Source: an uncultured Bacilli bacterium
Lineage (GTDB): Bacteria; Bacillota_I; Bacilli_A; RF39; UBA660
Length of the DNA stretch: 18,674 nucleotides
Direction: 5' to 3'
Assembly (NCBI GenBank): GCA_934101865.1
Contig: CAKOSA010000016.1
Location: forward strand, 1-18,674
The notes below the pieces were generated by a model. The model saw only the letters and a list, made by a program, of their open reading frames with translations. It was not told the DNA's origin and made no database searches. Each line of letters begins with the position of its first letter. Within the stretch, counting starts at the first letter, position 1. A program made the position numbers and the translations under genes. Of this stretch, positions 12,536-18,674 are shown piece by piece.

Positions 12536-13654
12536 ATGGGACTTATGAGTAAGTTAAAGGATTTATTTATAGACGTTGAAGATGTCGAAGTTGAAGAGGA
12601 AGAAGAGCAAGTAATTGAAAAGGCTCCAGCAAAGGTTTCTAAGAAGGAAAAAAAGGTAGAAGAGGTAATTCTTCCCCAAAGAGAATTTATTAATGACAAG
12701 GAAAATAAAGAAGAAGAGGTTAAATTTAGACTTCCTAAGGTAATGATGGAAAGTATTGAAAATGAGAAGAGAGAAGAAGAAGAGGCTCTTAAACTTAATG
12801 AAAATATAAAACCAAAGAATAATGATGATGATTACAGAGAAATGGTTCCTAGAAATAGAAGTGTTAATCATAATTATAATTTTGATATTGATTTTGAAAA
12901 GATGAGTAGTAATCAAAATGTACTTGCTATGGAAAAGGAACAGATAATTAAAGAGAAAGAGAAACCTAAAAAAGTTGCTGATTTGTATGCGGATCCTAAG
13001 AAAGAAAATGTAAAAGTTAAAAAGGAAGAGAAAAAAATATTTGCTCCGTCTCCGGTGATATCTCCTGTATATGGTATTTTAGATAAAAATTATAAAACAG
13101 ATGAACTTCTTAGTAAGAGTGAGAGTTCTTATGAAATGCAGAGACATTCTAAGAAGATTGATTTTGAAAGTGTCAGAAGGAAGGCCTTTGGAAATTTAAC
13201 TGATGATATTAAAAACAATCTTTGTGAGGACTGTGAACTTTTTAAAGAAGTAAAGAGACTTGAAAAACTTAATGAAGAAGAACTTTTATATGATATGACA
13301 GTGGATAGTAATACGACAATTCAAAAAGAAGAGCATCCGGTTCCAGCTATTACTGGTGATAATACAACTCTTGAAGATGCTTATGACAATTATAGTGATT
13401 TTGGTGTTGTATATGAAAGTCGTAATAATACGAATAATGTTATAGATACTCCTGATTATAATGAGAGTGTAAAAATTGTTAATCATACTGATAATGACAG
13501 CGAGCCTGAAAAAATAGAAATTAAGGATGTTCAGGATAATAGTTCTATTAATGATGTTTATAGGAATAAAAATGGGGTTAATGAAGATACTAAACTTACA
13601 GATGATTTATTTGATTTGATAGATTCTATGTATAAAGAAGGAGATGAACAATAA
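12536..13654 (+). CDS. Large acidic, mostly disordered protein with ISPVYGILDKNY motif
   Basis: A 372-residue, highly charged protein. The N-terminus MGLMSKLKDLFIDVEDVEVEE looks like a short amphipathic helix followed by an acidic run, as in SepF-type division proteins, but no SepF core follows. Long Glu/Lys/Asn-rich stretches suggest disorder. The conserved-looking core is IFAPSPVISPVYGILDKNYK (about 168-187). I recall similar ISPxYGxLDKNY segments in uncharacterised proteins of related Firmicutes. A CEDCEL pair occurs at about residue 230, and the C-terminal end (LTDDLFDLIDSMYKEG) could be a short binding helix. The stop overlaps the next start (TAATG). A role at the envelope or division site is only a guess from the context. 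Confidence 0.8.
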   Translation: MGLMSKLKDLFIDVEDVEVEEEEEQVIEKAPAKVSKKEKKVEEVILPQREFINDKENKEEEVKFRLPKVMMESIENEKREEEEALKLNENIKPKNNDDDYREMVPRNRSVNHNYNFDIDFEKMSSNQNVLAMEKEQIIKEKEKPKKVADLYADPKKENVKVKKEEKKIFAPSPVISPVYGILDKNYKTDELLSKSESSYEMQRHSKKIDFESVRRKAFGNLTDDIKNNLCEDCELFKEVKRLEKLNEEELLYDMTVDSNTTIQKEEHPVPAITGDNTTLEDAYDNYSDFGVVYESRNNTNNVIDTPDYNESVKIVNHTDNDSEPEKIEIKDVQDNSSINDVYRNKNGVNEDTKLTDDLFDLIDSMYKEGDEQ

Positions 13655-13941
13655 TGGATGCTGTTACGTTTTTATCAGTTGTACTTTATCTTTTAGGTTC
13701 TATTTTGCTAGTTGTCTTAATAATATTAGGTATAAAGCTTATTATTACAATGAATAAAGTTGAAAAAGTTGTGGATAATATTGATAAGAAGGTTAATACG
13801 TTAAATGGTTTTTTCGGAATGATTGATGCTACAACTGATAGATTAGCATTATTAAGTGATAAGATTATTAATGGTATTACTTTAATGATAAAGAAAATAT
13901 TTACTAGAAAGAAAGGAAAGGAAGAGGATTATTATGAGTAA
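13654..13941 (+). CDS. YtxG-like (DUF948-type) small membrane protein
   Basis: A 95-residue protein with one N-terminal membrane segment (about 5-31, FLSVVLYLLGSILLVVLIIL and onward). A heptad-like stretch follows (KVEKVVDNIDKKVNTLNGFF), and a basic then acidic C-terminal tail. The architecture matches DUF948 proteins (B. subtilis YtxG), and the next gene is ytxH-like, as in ytxGHJ. The ATG overlaps the preceding stop by one base, and its own 3' end overlaps the next gene by eight bases, so the three genes are translationally coupled. The function of the family is unclear; in Bacillus these are general-stress proteins. Confidence 0.75.
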   Translation: MDAVTFLSVVLYLLGSILLVVLIILGIKLIITMNKVEKVVDNIDKKVNTLNGFFGMIDATTDRLALLSDKIINGITLMIKKIFTRKKGKEEDYYE

Positions 13942-14338
13942 AAAAAATGTTGGTAAGGTTTTAGCAGGAGCCGCTGTTGGAGTTGGTCTTGGAATGCTTT
14001 TTGCTCCTAAGAAAGGAAGTGACCTTAGGAAAGATTTAAAGAATAAAATTGATGAATTTATTAGTAAGGTTAAGGATGTCGATGCTAATGAAGTTAAGGA
14101 TGAATTCTTTAAAAAAGCCGATGAAATAAAAAAGGAATTAGAAAATCTTGATAAGGAACAAGTGTTAAAGATTGCTAAGGATAAGTCAGAACTTCTTAAA
14201 AAGAAGGCTGATGAACTTCTTACTTTGGCCAAGAAAAAGGGTACTCCTGTTCTTGAAGGTATAGCAAACGATATTAAAGATAAAACTATTGAGGTTGCTA
14301 AGGATGTTATTGAAAAATTAGAAAAAAGTAAAAAATAA
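13934..14338 (+). CDS. YtxH-like envelope protein
   Basis: A 134-residue protein with the YtxH signature: a short glycine-rich hydrophobic segment (VLAGAAVGVGLGMLFAPKKG, residues about 8-27) followed by a long Lys/Glu/Asp-rich coiled-coil-like region of amphipathic helices (DLRKDLKNKIDEFISKVKDV and onward to the end). The topology is a single membrane anchor with a charged helical tail. It overlaps the YtxG-like gene by eight bases and ends the operon, with a terminator 17 bases downstream. Confidence 0.88.
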   Translation: MSKKNVGKVLAGAAVGVGLGMLFAPKKGSDLRKDLKNKIDEFISKVKDVDANEVKDEFFKKADEIKKELENLDKEQVLKIAKDKSELLKKKADELLTLAKKKGTPVLEGIANDIKDKTIEVAKDVIEKLEKSKK

Positions 14339-14354
14339 TGATTATGGCATAAAG

Positions 14355-14391
14355 CTGAGATTTTTTAGAAAGATAAAATTTCAGTTTTTTT
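14355..14391 (+). terminator. Terminator of the lipoprotein-ytxH operon
   Basis: CTGAGATTTT (14355-14364) pairs with AAAATTTCAG (14375-14384), with one G-U pair, followed by seven Ts (14385-14391). Confidence 0.85.
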
Positions 14392-14849
14392 GTTATTTTT
14401 TCCGTAGGAAAGTGAGAGCAAATGTTTTTTTGATTTTACATTAAAATGTACTATCTTTATAGCAGTTTTTGAAAAACTGCAATGGTTTTTATACAGTTTT
14501 TAGGGCTATTTTAGGCTCTTTTTTTGCTAAATTAATTAAATAATAAAAAATAGTTTTTTTAAAATATAGTTTTACTTTACATAAAAAAGTGTCAAATTTG
14601 GCAAAAAAAGAGCAAAAAAAGAAGAAATTTAGCTTTCAAGGGGGGAATTTTTGAAATTTTTGGTAATAATAATAATAGAGGTTAGTTTTTTGACAGTAAT
14701 GAAAGTAAGTCTTTATTTTTAATCAAAAAAGCTACAATTTTAGATATTAATAAAAATATTTAGATTTGCGTAGCACAAATGCAAAAAAATAAAGAAAATT
14801 TAAAAAGTAGAGGTGAGGGATAGATAAATAATTGAAGGAGGAAATTTGA
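14392..14849. other. Long gap before comEA: hairpins and possible short RNA
   Basis: No gene is visible. Features are a TTTCC-GTA-GGAAA hairpin (about 14399-14411); a perfect hairpin GCAGTTTTT-G-AAAAACTGC (14462-14480); a weak stem with a T7 run (14502-14527); and TTGCG..GCACAAATG near 14765-14779. TTTTTGAAAAA followed by (C/T)TGCAA, and GCACAAATG, also occur in the cdd-era gap (7946-7962, 7990-7998). The 100 bases before comEA contain many A-runs. Confidence 0.45.
14690..14719 (+). promoter_or_regulatory. Candidate promoter of comEA-comEC
   Basis: A perfect TTGACA (14690-14695) followed after 18 bases by TATTTT (14714-14719), a weak -10 with four of six matches. A better -10-like TACAAT (14733-14738) has no matching -35. 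No competence-specific box was recognised. Confidence 0.35.
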
Positions 14850-15587
14850 ATGAAAAGATTTTTTGGAAAATATAAAATATTTTTGGGAATTTTTATGGCT
14901 TGTTTTGTAATAGTAGGACTAGCCTACCTAAAAGTATCTCTTAATAGGAGTAAGGTTATCAGTGATAATTTGGAGAAGAAAAGTACAATTGAAAAAAGTG
15001 ATAATAAGGAAGATGAGACTGAGAAGAAAGATAACTCTAATTATTTTGTAGATATAAAAGGAGCTGTTAATTTTCCAGGTGTTTATGAAATGGGTAAAGA
15101 TACGAGGGTTATTGATGTAGTAAAATCAGCTGGGGGTCTTAGGGATGACGCTAATACTAGTTTGATAAATCTTTCTAAGAAAATAAATGATGAGATGGTT
15201 ATTATTATTTATACTAATTTGGAAGTAGCCAATGCAATTATAGATAAAAATAATGACGCTTTATCAAATCAATATAATTGTCCTAGTGTGAAGAATGAGG
15301 TTTGCAATTGTACTAGTGAAAAGAGTAGTAAAAGTACTAATAGTAGTAGTAAAAATAGTGAAAAAAATGCTAATGATAGTGATAAAAAATCTAGTGATAA
15401 GGTTAATATTAATACGGCAACAAAAGATGAACTTATGACTATTTCGGGTATTGGCGAGGCTAAGGCAAATGCTATTATAAGTTATAGAGAGGAGAATGGT
15501 AATTTTGAAAAAATAGAGGATATTATGAACGTTAGTGGGATAGGACAAAGTCTATATGATAAGATTAAAGAGAATATTACAACATAG
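14850..15587 (+). CDS. comEA: ComEA, DNA receptor for competence
   Basis: A membrane-anchored DNA-binding protein of the transformation machinery, passing incoming double-stranded DNA to the ComEC pore. It has 245 residues: one membrane segment (about 9-28), an SLBB-type domain (about 65-123, VDIKGAVNFPGVYEM), a low-complexity Ser/Lys/Asn linker (about 140-184) and a C-terminal pair of helix-hairpin-helix motifs (185-245, VNINTATKDELMTISGIGEA; SGIGQS). The linker begins with three closely spaced cysteines (NCPSVKNEVCNC), which is unusual and could form a disulfide or bind metal. A strong GGAGG site lies upstream. It overlaps comEC by 32 bases; comEB, which lies between them in Bacillus, is absent. 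Confidence 0.94.
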   Translation: MKRFFGKYKIFLGIFMACFVIVGLAYLKVSLNRSKVISDNLEKKSTIEKSDNKEDETEKKDNSNYFVDIKGAVNFPGVYEMGKDTRVIDVVKSAGGLRDDANTSLINLSKKINDEMVIIIYTNLEVANAIIDKNNDALSNQYNCPSVKNEVCNCTSEKSSKSTNSSSKNSEKNANDSDKKSSDKVNINTATKDELMTISGIGEAKANAIISYREENGNFEKIEDIMNVSGIGQSLYDKIKENITT

Positions 15588-17655
15588 GTATTTCTTTGGT
15601 ATTTTAGCTTTTTGCTTTATTTTATATAGCTTGTTTGTTTATAATTTTATAAGTTTTAAAAGTTATTACAATGGGTTTGAAAAATCTTTACAAGGGATAG
15701 TTAATTCTTATAACATTAATGGAGATAAACTGACAATATATTTAAAGGCAAAAGAGATGGTTATTGTTAATTATTACTTTAAATCCTTAGATGAGAAGAC
15801 ATACTATGAAGATAATTTAAAACTTGGCGATTTAATTTCAGTAGATGGTGAAATGGAAGATCCTCCAAAAAATAGAGTATTTAATGGATTTAATTATAAG
15901 AAATATTTGTATAACAAACATATATTTTATTTGATGAATGCTGATAAGATAAATGTTATGGAAAAGAATAGTGGACTTTTATTTCATTTTAAAAATTTGG
16001 TTATGAATAGAATAAATAGTATTCCTAAATCTAATGGATATATTATGACATTTATTTTGGGTGATAAAAGTTTTATTGATAATGAAGTTAAGGAGAGCTA
16101 TCAAAATAATGGCATATCGCATTTGTTTGCGGTAAGTGGTATGCATATTAGTTTGTTTGCAGGTATTATGCTTTTCTTTCTAAAAAGGGTAAGTTATAAC
16201 AACTATTTTAATTATGGTATTGTTTGCTTGTTTCTTCTGTTTTATCTCTTTCTAGCAGGTTTTCCAGCCTCTCTTCTTAGGGCTAGTACTATGTTCATTT
16301 TGTTTAGCATTAATAAGGTTTTAAATTTGAAGGTTAGTAGTTTAAATATTTTATTTATGGTTATTATTACTATCTTGTTTATTGATCCGTTTTATTTGTT
16401 TGATATTGGATTTCAATTTTCTTATTTAATTAGTGGTACTTTAATTATGATGAGAAAGAGAATAGGATTTATAAAAGGTAAAATGAAAAGGAGCTTTTAT
16501 GTTAGTGTAGTGTGCTTTTTAGTTTCATTTCCTATTTGCATATATAATTTTTATGGTACTAATTTTATGAGTGTGTTTTTTAATCTCTTTTACATTCCTT
16601 TTGTGAGTATAATTGTATTTCCATTATCGCTTATTACATTTATATTTCCATTTCTAGATAGTATTTTATATTCTTCTATTTTTGTTATGGAACGTATTAG
16701 TTTATTTATTTCATCAATTAATTTTGGATATATTATTTTTCCAAAAGTTAATTTTGGGGTTTATTTTCTTTATTATATTGTTATTATTCTTTCCCTTTGG
16801 AAAAGTAAATTTGCACTAATATTTGTAGTTATGCTTTTAATTCATAAGAGTTATATTTATTTTGATAATAATTTGTATGTTTATTATTTGGATGTTGGAC
16901 AGGGAGATAGTGCTTTGATTAGACTTCCTAATAATAGTGGTAATATTTTAATTGATACGGGTGGAAAAATTTCTTATGAGATGGAAAAGTGGCGAGAGAA
17001 AAGGTCTAAATATTCTATTGTAAAGGGTAGTACTATTCCTTTTCTTAAAAGTTTAGGAATAAAAAAGTTGGATTATCTTATTTTAAGTCACGGAGATTAT
17101 GATCACATTGGGGAAGCTAGGGTATTAATTAAGAATTATAATGTTAATCAGGTTATTTTTAATTGTGGTACGCTAAGCGAGCTCGAAACAGATCTTAAAC
17201 AGGTTTTAGATAAAAAGGCTGTTAATTATTCTTTTTGTCCTAGTAGTATTTCTTTTAGGAATAATGCTTTATACTTTTTAAATACAAAATTATTTAATAA
17301 TGAAAATGATAATTCCAGTGTTACTTATTTTGAATATAGTGGTTATAAATTTCTTTTTATGGGTGATGCGGGAATAGATAGGGAAAAAGAATTAATGGAT
17401 AATTATAATTTAAGGAATATAGATTTTTTGAAAGTAGGACATCACGGATCAAGTACTAGTAGTAGCAAGGATTTTATAGATACTATAAGTCCTAGAATTT
17501 CTATTATTAGTGTTGGTGAAAATAATAGATACGGTCATCCGAAGGATAGTGTGATAGCTAATTTGCGTGATAGTAAAATTTATAGGACTGATTTGGTTGG
17601 AAGTATAGAAGTTATGGTGAATAAAGGGAAATATGTAATTAGGGAGTGCTGTTAA
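15556..17655 (+). CDS. comEC: ComEC, competence DNA-uptake channel with MBL domain
   Basis: An integral membrane protein that carries single-stranded DNA into the cytoplasm during transformation. It has 699 residues. The N-terminal hydrophobic segment and OB-like DUF4131 region (about 10-140) are followed by the competence domain with many membrane helices (about 160-440; core GISHLFAVSGMHISLFAGIM). A C-terminal metallo-beta-lactamase-like domain has DVGQGDS (446-452), HGDYDH (512-517), GD (603-604) and HHGSS (629-633), so the metal site looks intact and it may be nuclease-active. The start ATG 15556 lies inside comEA, giving translational coupling. Confidence 0.95.
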   Translation: MIRLKRILQHRYFFGILAFCFILYSLFVYNFISFKSYYNGFEKSLQGIVNSYNINGDKLTIYLKAKEMVIVNYYFKSLDEKTYYEDNLKLGDLISVDGEMEDPPKNRVFNGFNYKKYLYNKHIFYLMNADKINVMEKNSGLLFHFKNLVMNRINSIPKSNGYIMTFILGDKSFIDNEVKESYQNNGISHLFAVSGMHISLFAGIMLFFLKRVSYNNYFNYGIVCLFLLFYLFLAGFPASLLRASTMFILFSINKVLNLKVSSLNILFMVIITILFIDPFYLFDIGFQFSYLISGTLIMMRKRIGFIKGKMKRSFYVSVVCFLVSFPICIYNFYGTNFMSVFFNLFYIPFVSIIVFPLSLITFIFPFLDSILYSSIFVMERISLFISSINFGYIIFPKVNFGVYFLYYIVIILSLWKSKFALIFVVMLLIHKSYIYFDNNLYVYYLDVGQGDSALIRLPNNSGNILIDTGGKISYEMEKWREKRSKYSIVKGSTIPFLKSLGIKKLDYLILSHGDYDHIGEARVLIKNYNVNQVIFNCGTLSELETDLKQVLDKKAVNYSFCPSSISFRNNALYFLNTKLFNNENDNSSVTYFEYSGYKFLFMGDAGIDREKELMDNYNLRNIDFLKVGHHGSSTSSSKDFIDTISPRISIISVGENNRYGHPKDSVIANLRDSKIYRTDLVGSIEVMVNKGKYVIRECC

Positions 17656-17671
17656 TAGAATGGAGGAAAAT

Positions 17672-18580
17672 ATGAATTATTATGAAGAAATAAAAAATCT
17701 TTTTATTAGTAATGAAACTTATAAAATGGTAAAAGATTATAGTAAAAATAGAAGTGATGTTGATACTTATTATGAAGTTGGTAAATTAATTGTTGAAGCA
17801 CAAGGTGGAGAGGTGAGGGCAAAATACGGAGATAATCTGATTAAGAATTACTCGGAAAAATTAATTTTGGAATTTAATGATAAAAAATATAGTTATCGTA
17901 ATTTAATGAATATGAGAAAATTTTATTTGATTTTTAAAGATGAAAAAGTGAACGCAATGCGTTCACAATTAACTTGGTCTCATTACCGAGAATTATTATC
18001 ATTAAATAATTGCGATGAAATGAAATATTATATTGAAATTGCTGTTAAGAATAATTTAGGGTATAGAGAATTGAAGATTAGAATTAAGAATAAAGAATAT
18101 GAAAGATTACCTATTGAAACTAGAAATAAACTAATTAATGAAGAAAAGTTAGAAATTAAAGATTTAGTACCTAATCCCATATTAATTAGAAATAAAGATA
18201 ATGCCGAAATAATTACAGAAAAAGTATTACATAATTTGATATTGGAAGACGTAGAAATGTTTATGAAACAATTGGGAAGTAGTTTTAGTTTTGTTGGTAG
18301 TGAATATAAAATAAAAATTGGAGATAGTTATCATAAAATAGATTTGCTCTTGTTTAATATAAGATACAATGCTTATGTTGTAGTAGAGTTAAAGGTTACA
18401 GAATTTAAAACTACATATATTTCACAAGTGCAAAAATATATGAATTATATAGATAAAAATATAAAAGAAATAAACAATAATAATACAATTGGTATATTGA
18501 TTTGCAAAAAGGAAAATAAATTTGTAATAGAATATTGTTCTGATGATAGGATAATTGTTAGAGAATATGAGTTAGTGTGA
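17672..18580 (+). CDS. DUF1016 / YhcG-type PD-(D/E)XK nuclease-domain protein
   Basis: A 302-residue protein with the two-part YhcG/DUF1016 layout: an N-terminal helical domain (about 10-150; YYEVGKLIVEAQGGE, YSYRNLMNMRKFY, SQLTWSHYRELL) and a C-terminal PD-(D/E)XK nuclease fold with D224 (HKIDLLLF), E239 and K241 (VVVELKVTEF), then YISQVQKYMNYID. The upstream ATG at 17660 overlaps the GGAGG site, so 17672 is the start. It follows comEC closely but has no known competence role. Such proteins are often patchily distributed and found near mobile or restriction loci, so transfer is likely but unproven. Substrate and activity are not established. Confidence 0.9.
   Translation: MNYYEEIKNLFISNETYKMVKDYSKNRSDVDTYYEVGKLIVEAQGGEVRAKYGDNLIKNYSEKLILEFNDKKYSYRNLMNMRKFYLIFKDEKVNAMRSQLTWSHYRELLSLNNCDEMKYYIEIAVKNNLGYRELKIRIKNKEYERLPIETRNKLINEEKLEIKDLVPNPILIRNKDNAEIITEKVLHNLILEDVEMFMKQLGSSFSFVGSEYKIKIGDSYHKIDLLLFNIRYNAYVVVELKVTEFKTTYISQVQKYMNYIDKNIKEINNNNTIGILICKKENKFVIEYCSDDRIIVREYELV
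17948..17966. repeat. Perfect GC-rich palindrome inside the DUF1016 gene
   Basis: GTGAACGC (17948-17955) and GCGTTCAC (17959-17966) are perfect inverse complements around AAT. It encodes VNAMRSQ in the N-terminal domain and is the most GC-rich spot of the gene. Confidence 0.6.
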
Positions 18581-18586
18581 TATAAT
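18578..18586 (+). promoter_or_regulatory. -10 region overlapping the DUF1016 stop codon
   Basis: TATAAT (18581-18586) with TGA immediately upstream, which is both the extended -10 element and the stop codon of the preceding gene. No good -35 is seen. It would drive the gene starting at 18608. Confidence 0.55.
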
Positions 18587-18607
18587 ATGTATGTAGGAGT
18601 GATCATT

Positions 18608-18674
18608 ATGGCAAAAATACTTGAAACAAATTTGTGTAGAATTAATTATTCCGATAGTTTGGAAGAATTATCTA
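18608..18674 (+). CDS. Start of an unidentified gene, cut by the window edge
   Basis: ATG 18608 follows TAGGAGTGATC (AGGAG at 18594-18598) and stays open to the window end: MAKILETNLCRINYSDSLEE then LS. There are 22 full codons, too few to name a family. It has its own predicted promoter. Confidence 0.6.
   Translation, partial: MAKILETNLCRINYSDSLEELS

Noticed and set aside
8177..18580. Mycoplasma-type genetic code
   Set aside because: TGA ends recO and the DUF1016 gene, and Trp is encoded by TGG throughout.
15556..18580. A combined competence-defence system of comEC and the DUF1016 nuclease
   Set aside because: Closeness is the only support; no shared regulation, fusion or known functional link is visible.

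Overview
The window comes from a low-GC Gram-positive bacterium, most likely a gut-type member of the Bacilli or Erysipelotrichia (RF39-like lineages are a reasonable guess). The evidence is AT-rich DNA, Firmicutes-type ribosomal proteins, Shine-Dalgarno sites of the AGGAGG and GGTGAT kinds, extended -10 promoters, a cdd-era-yqzL-recO order, ytxG/ytxH-like genes and a comEA-comEC pair. TGA is used as a stop (recO, the DUF1016 gene) and Trp is encoded by TGG, so the code is standard and not the mycoplasma code. No tRNA, rRNA, CRISPR array, transposase or integrase was found.

Layout. 1-1934: a structured leader and one large secreted or anchored protein with a SipW/TasA-like N-terminus. Its C-terminus resembles the C-type-lectin-like target proteins of diversity-generating retroelements (DGRs). 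A sharply bounded GC-rich block of about 114 bases (1618-1731), made almost wholly of NNC codons, looks like a DGR variable region; no reverse transcriptase or template repeat is present here. 1984-6993: the translation block rpsL-rpsG-fusA-tuf, with a strong promoter before rpsL and a separate promoter and terminator for tuf. 6994-7487: a long non-coding stretch holding a cytosine-depleted purine tract and an inverted repeat. 7488-10355: cdd, then era, a 29-codon YqzL-like gene, recO and a divergent-PAP2 gene, the last four tightly spaced. 10354-10445: a folded convergent intergenic region, followed by a small minus-strand Tyr/Pro-rich protein gene. 10733-14338: an M29 aminopeptidase, a lipoprotein, a large acidic protein with an ISPVYGILDKNY motif, and YtxG-like and YtxH-like envelope proteins. 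14850-17655: comEA-comEC, the DNA-uptake pore genes. 17672-18580: a DUF1016-type PD-(D/E)XK nuclease. The window ends inside another small gene.

Most genes are housekeeping: translation, ribosome maturation (Era), recombination (RecO), pyrimidine salvage (Cdd), peptide turnover and competence. The signals most worth a second look are the probable DGR variable region; a short CCC-(CG)-ATA-GGG element recurring in four or five gaps between genes; an 18-codon ORF before tuf that ends in three prolines inside one such element; an Ile in place of the near-invariant Pro in the KDLPGVRYH loop of ribosomal protein S12; and several structured gaps with no known class.
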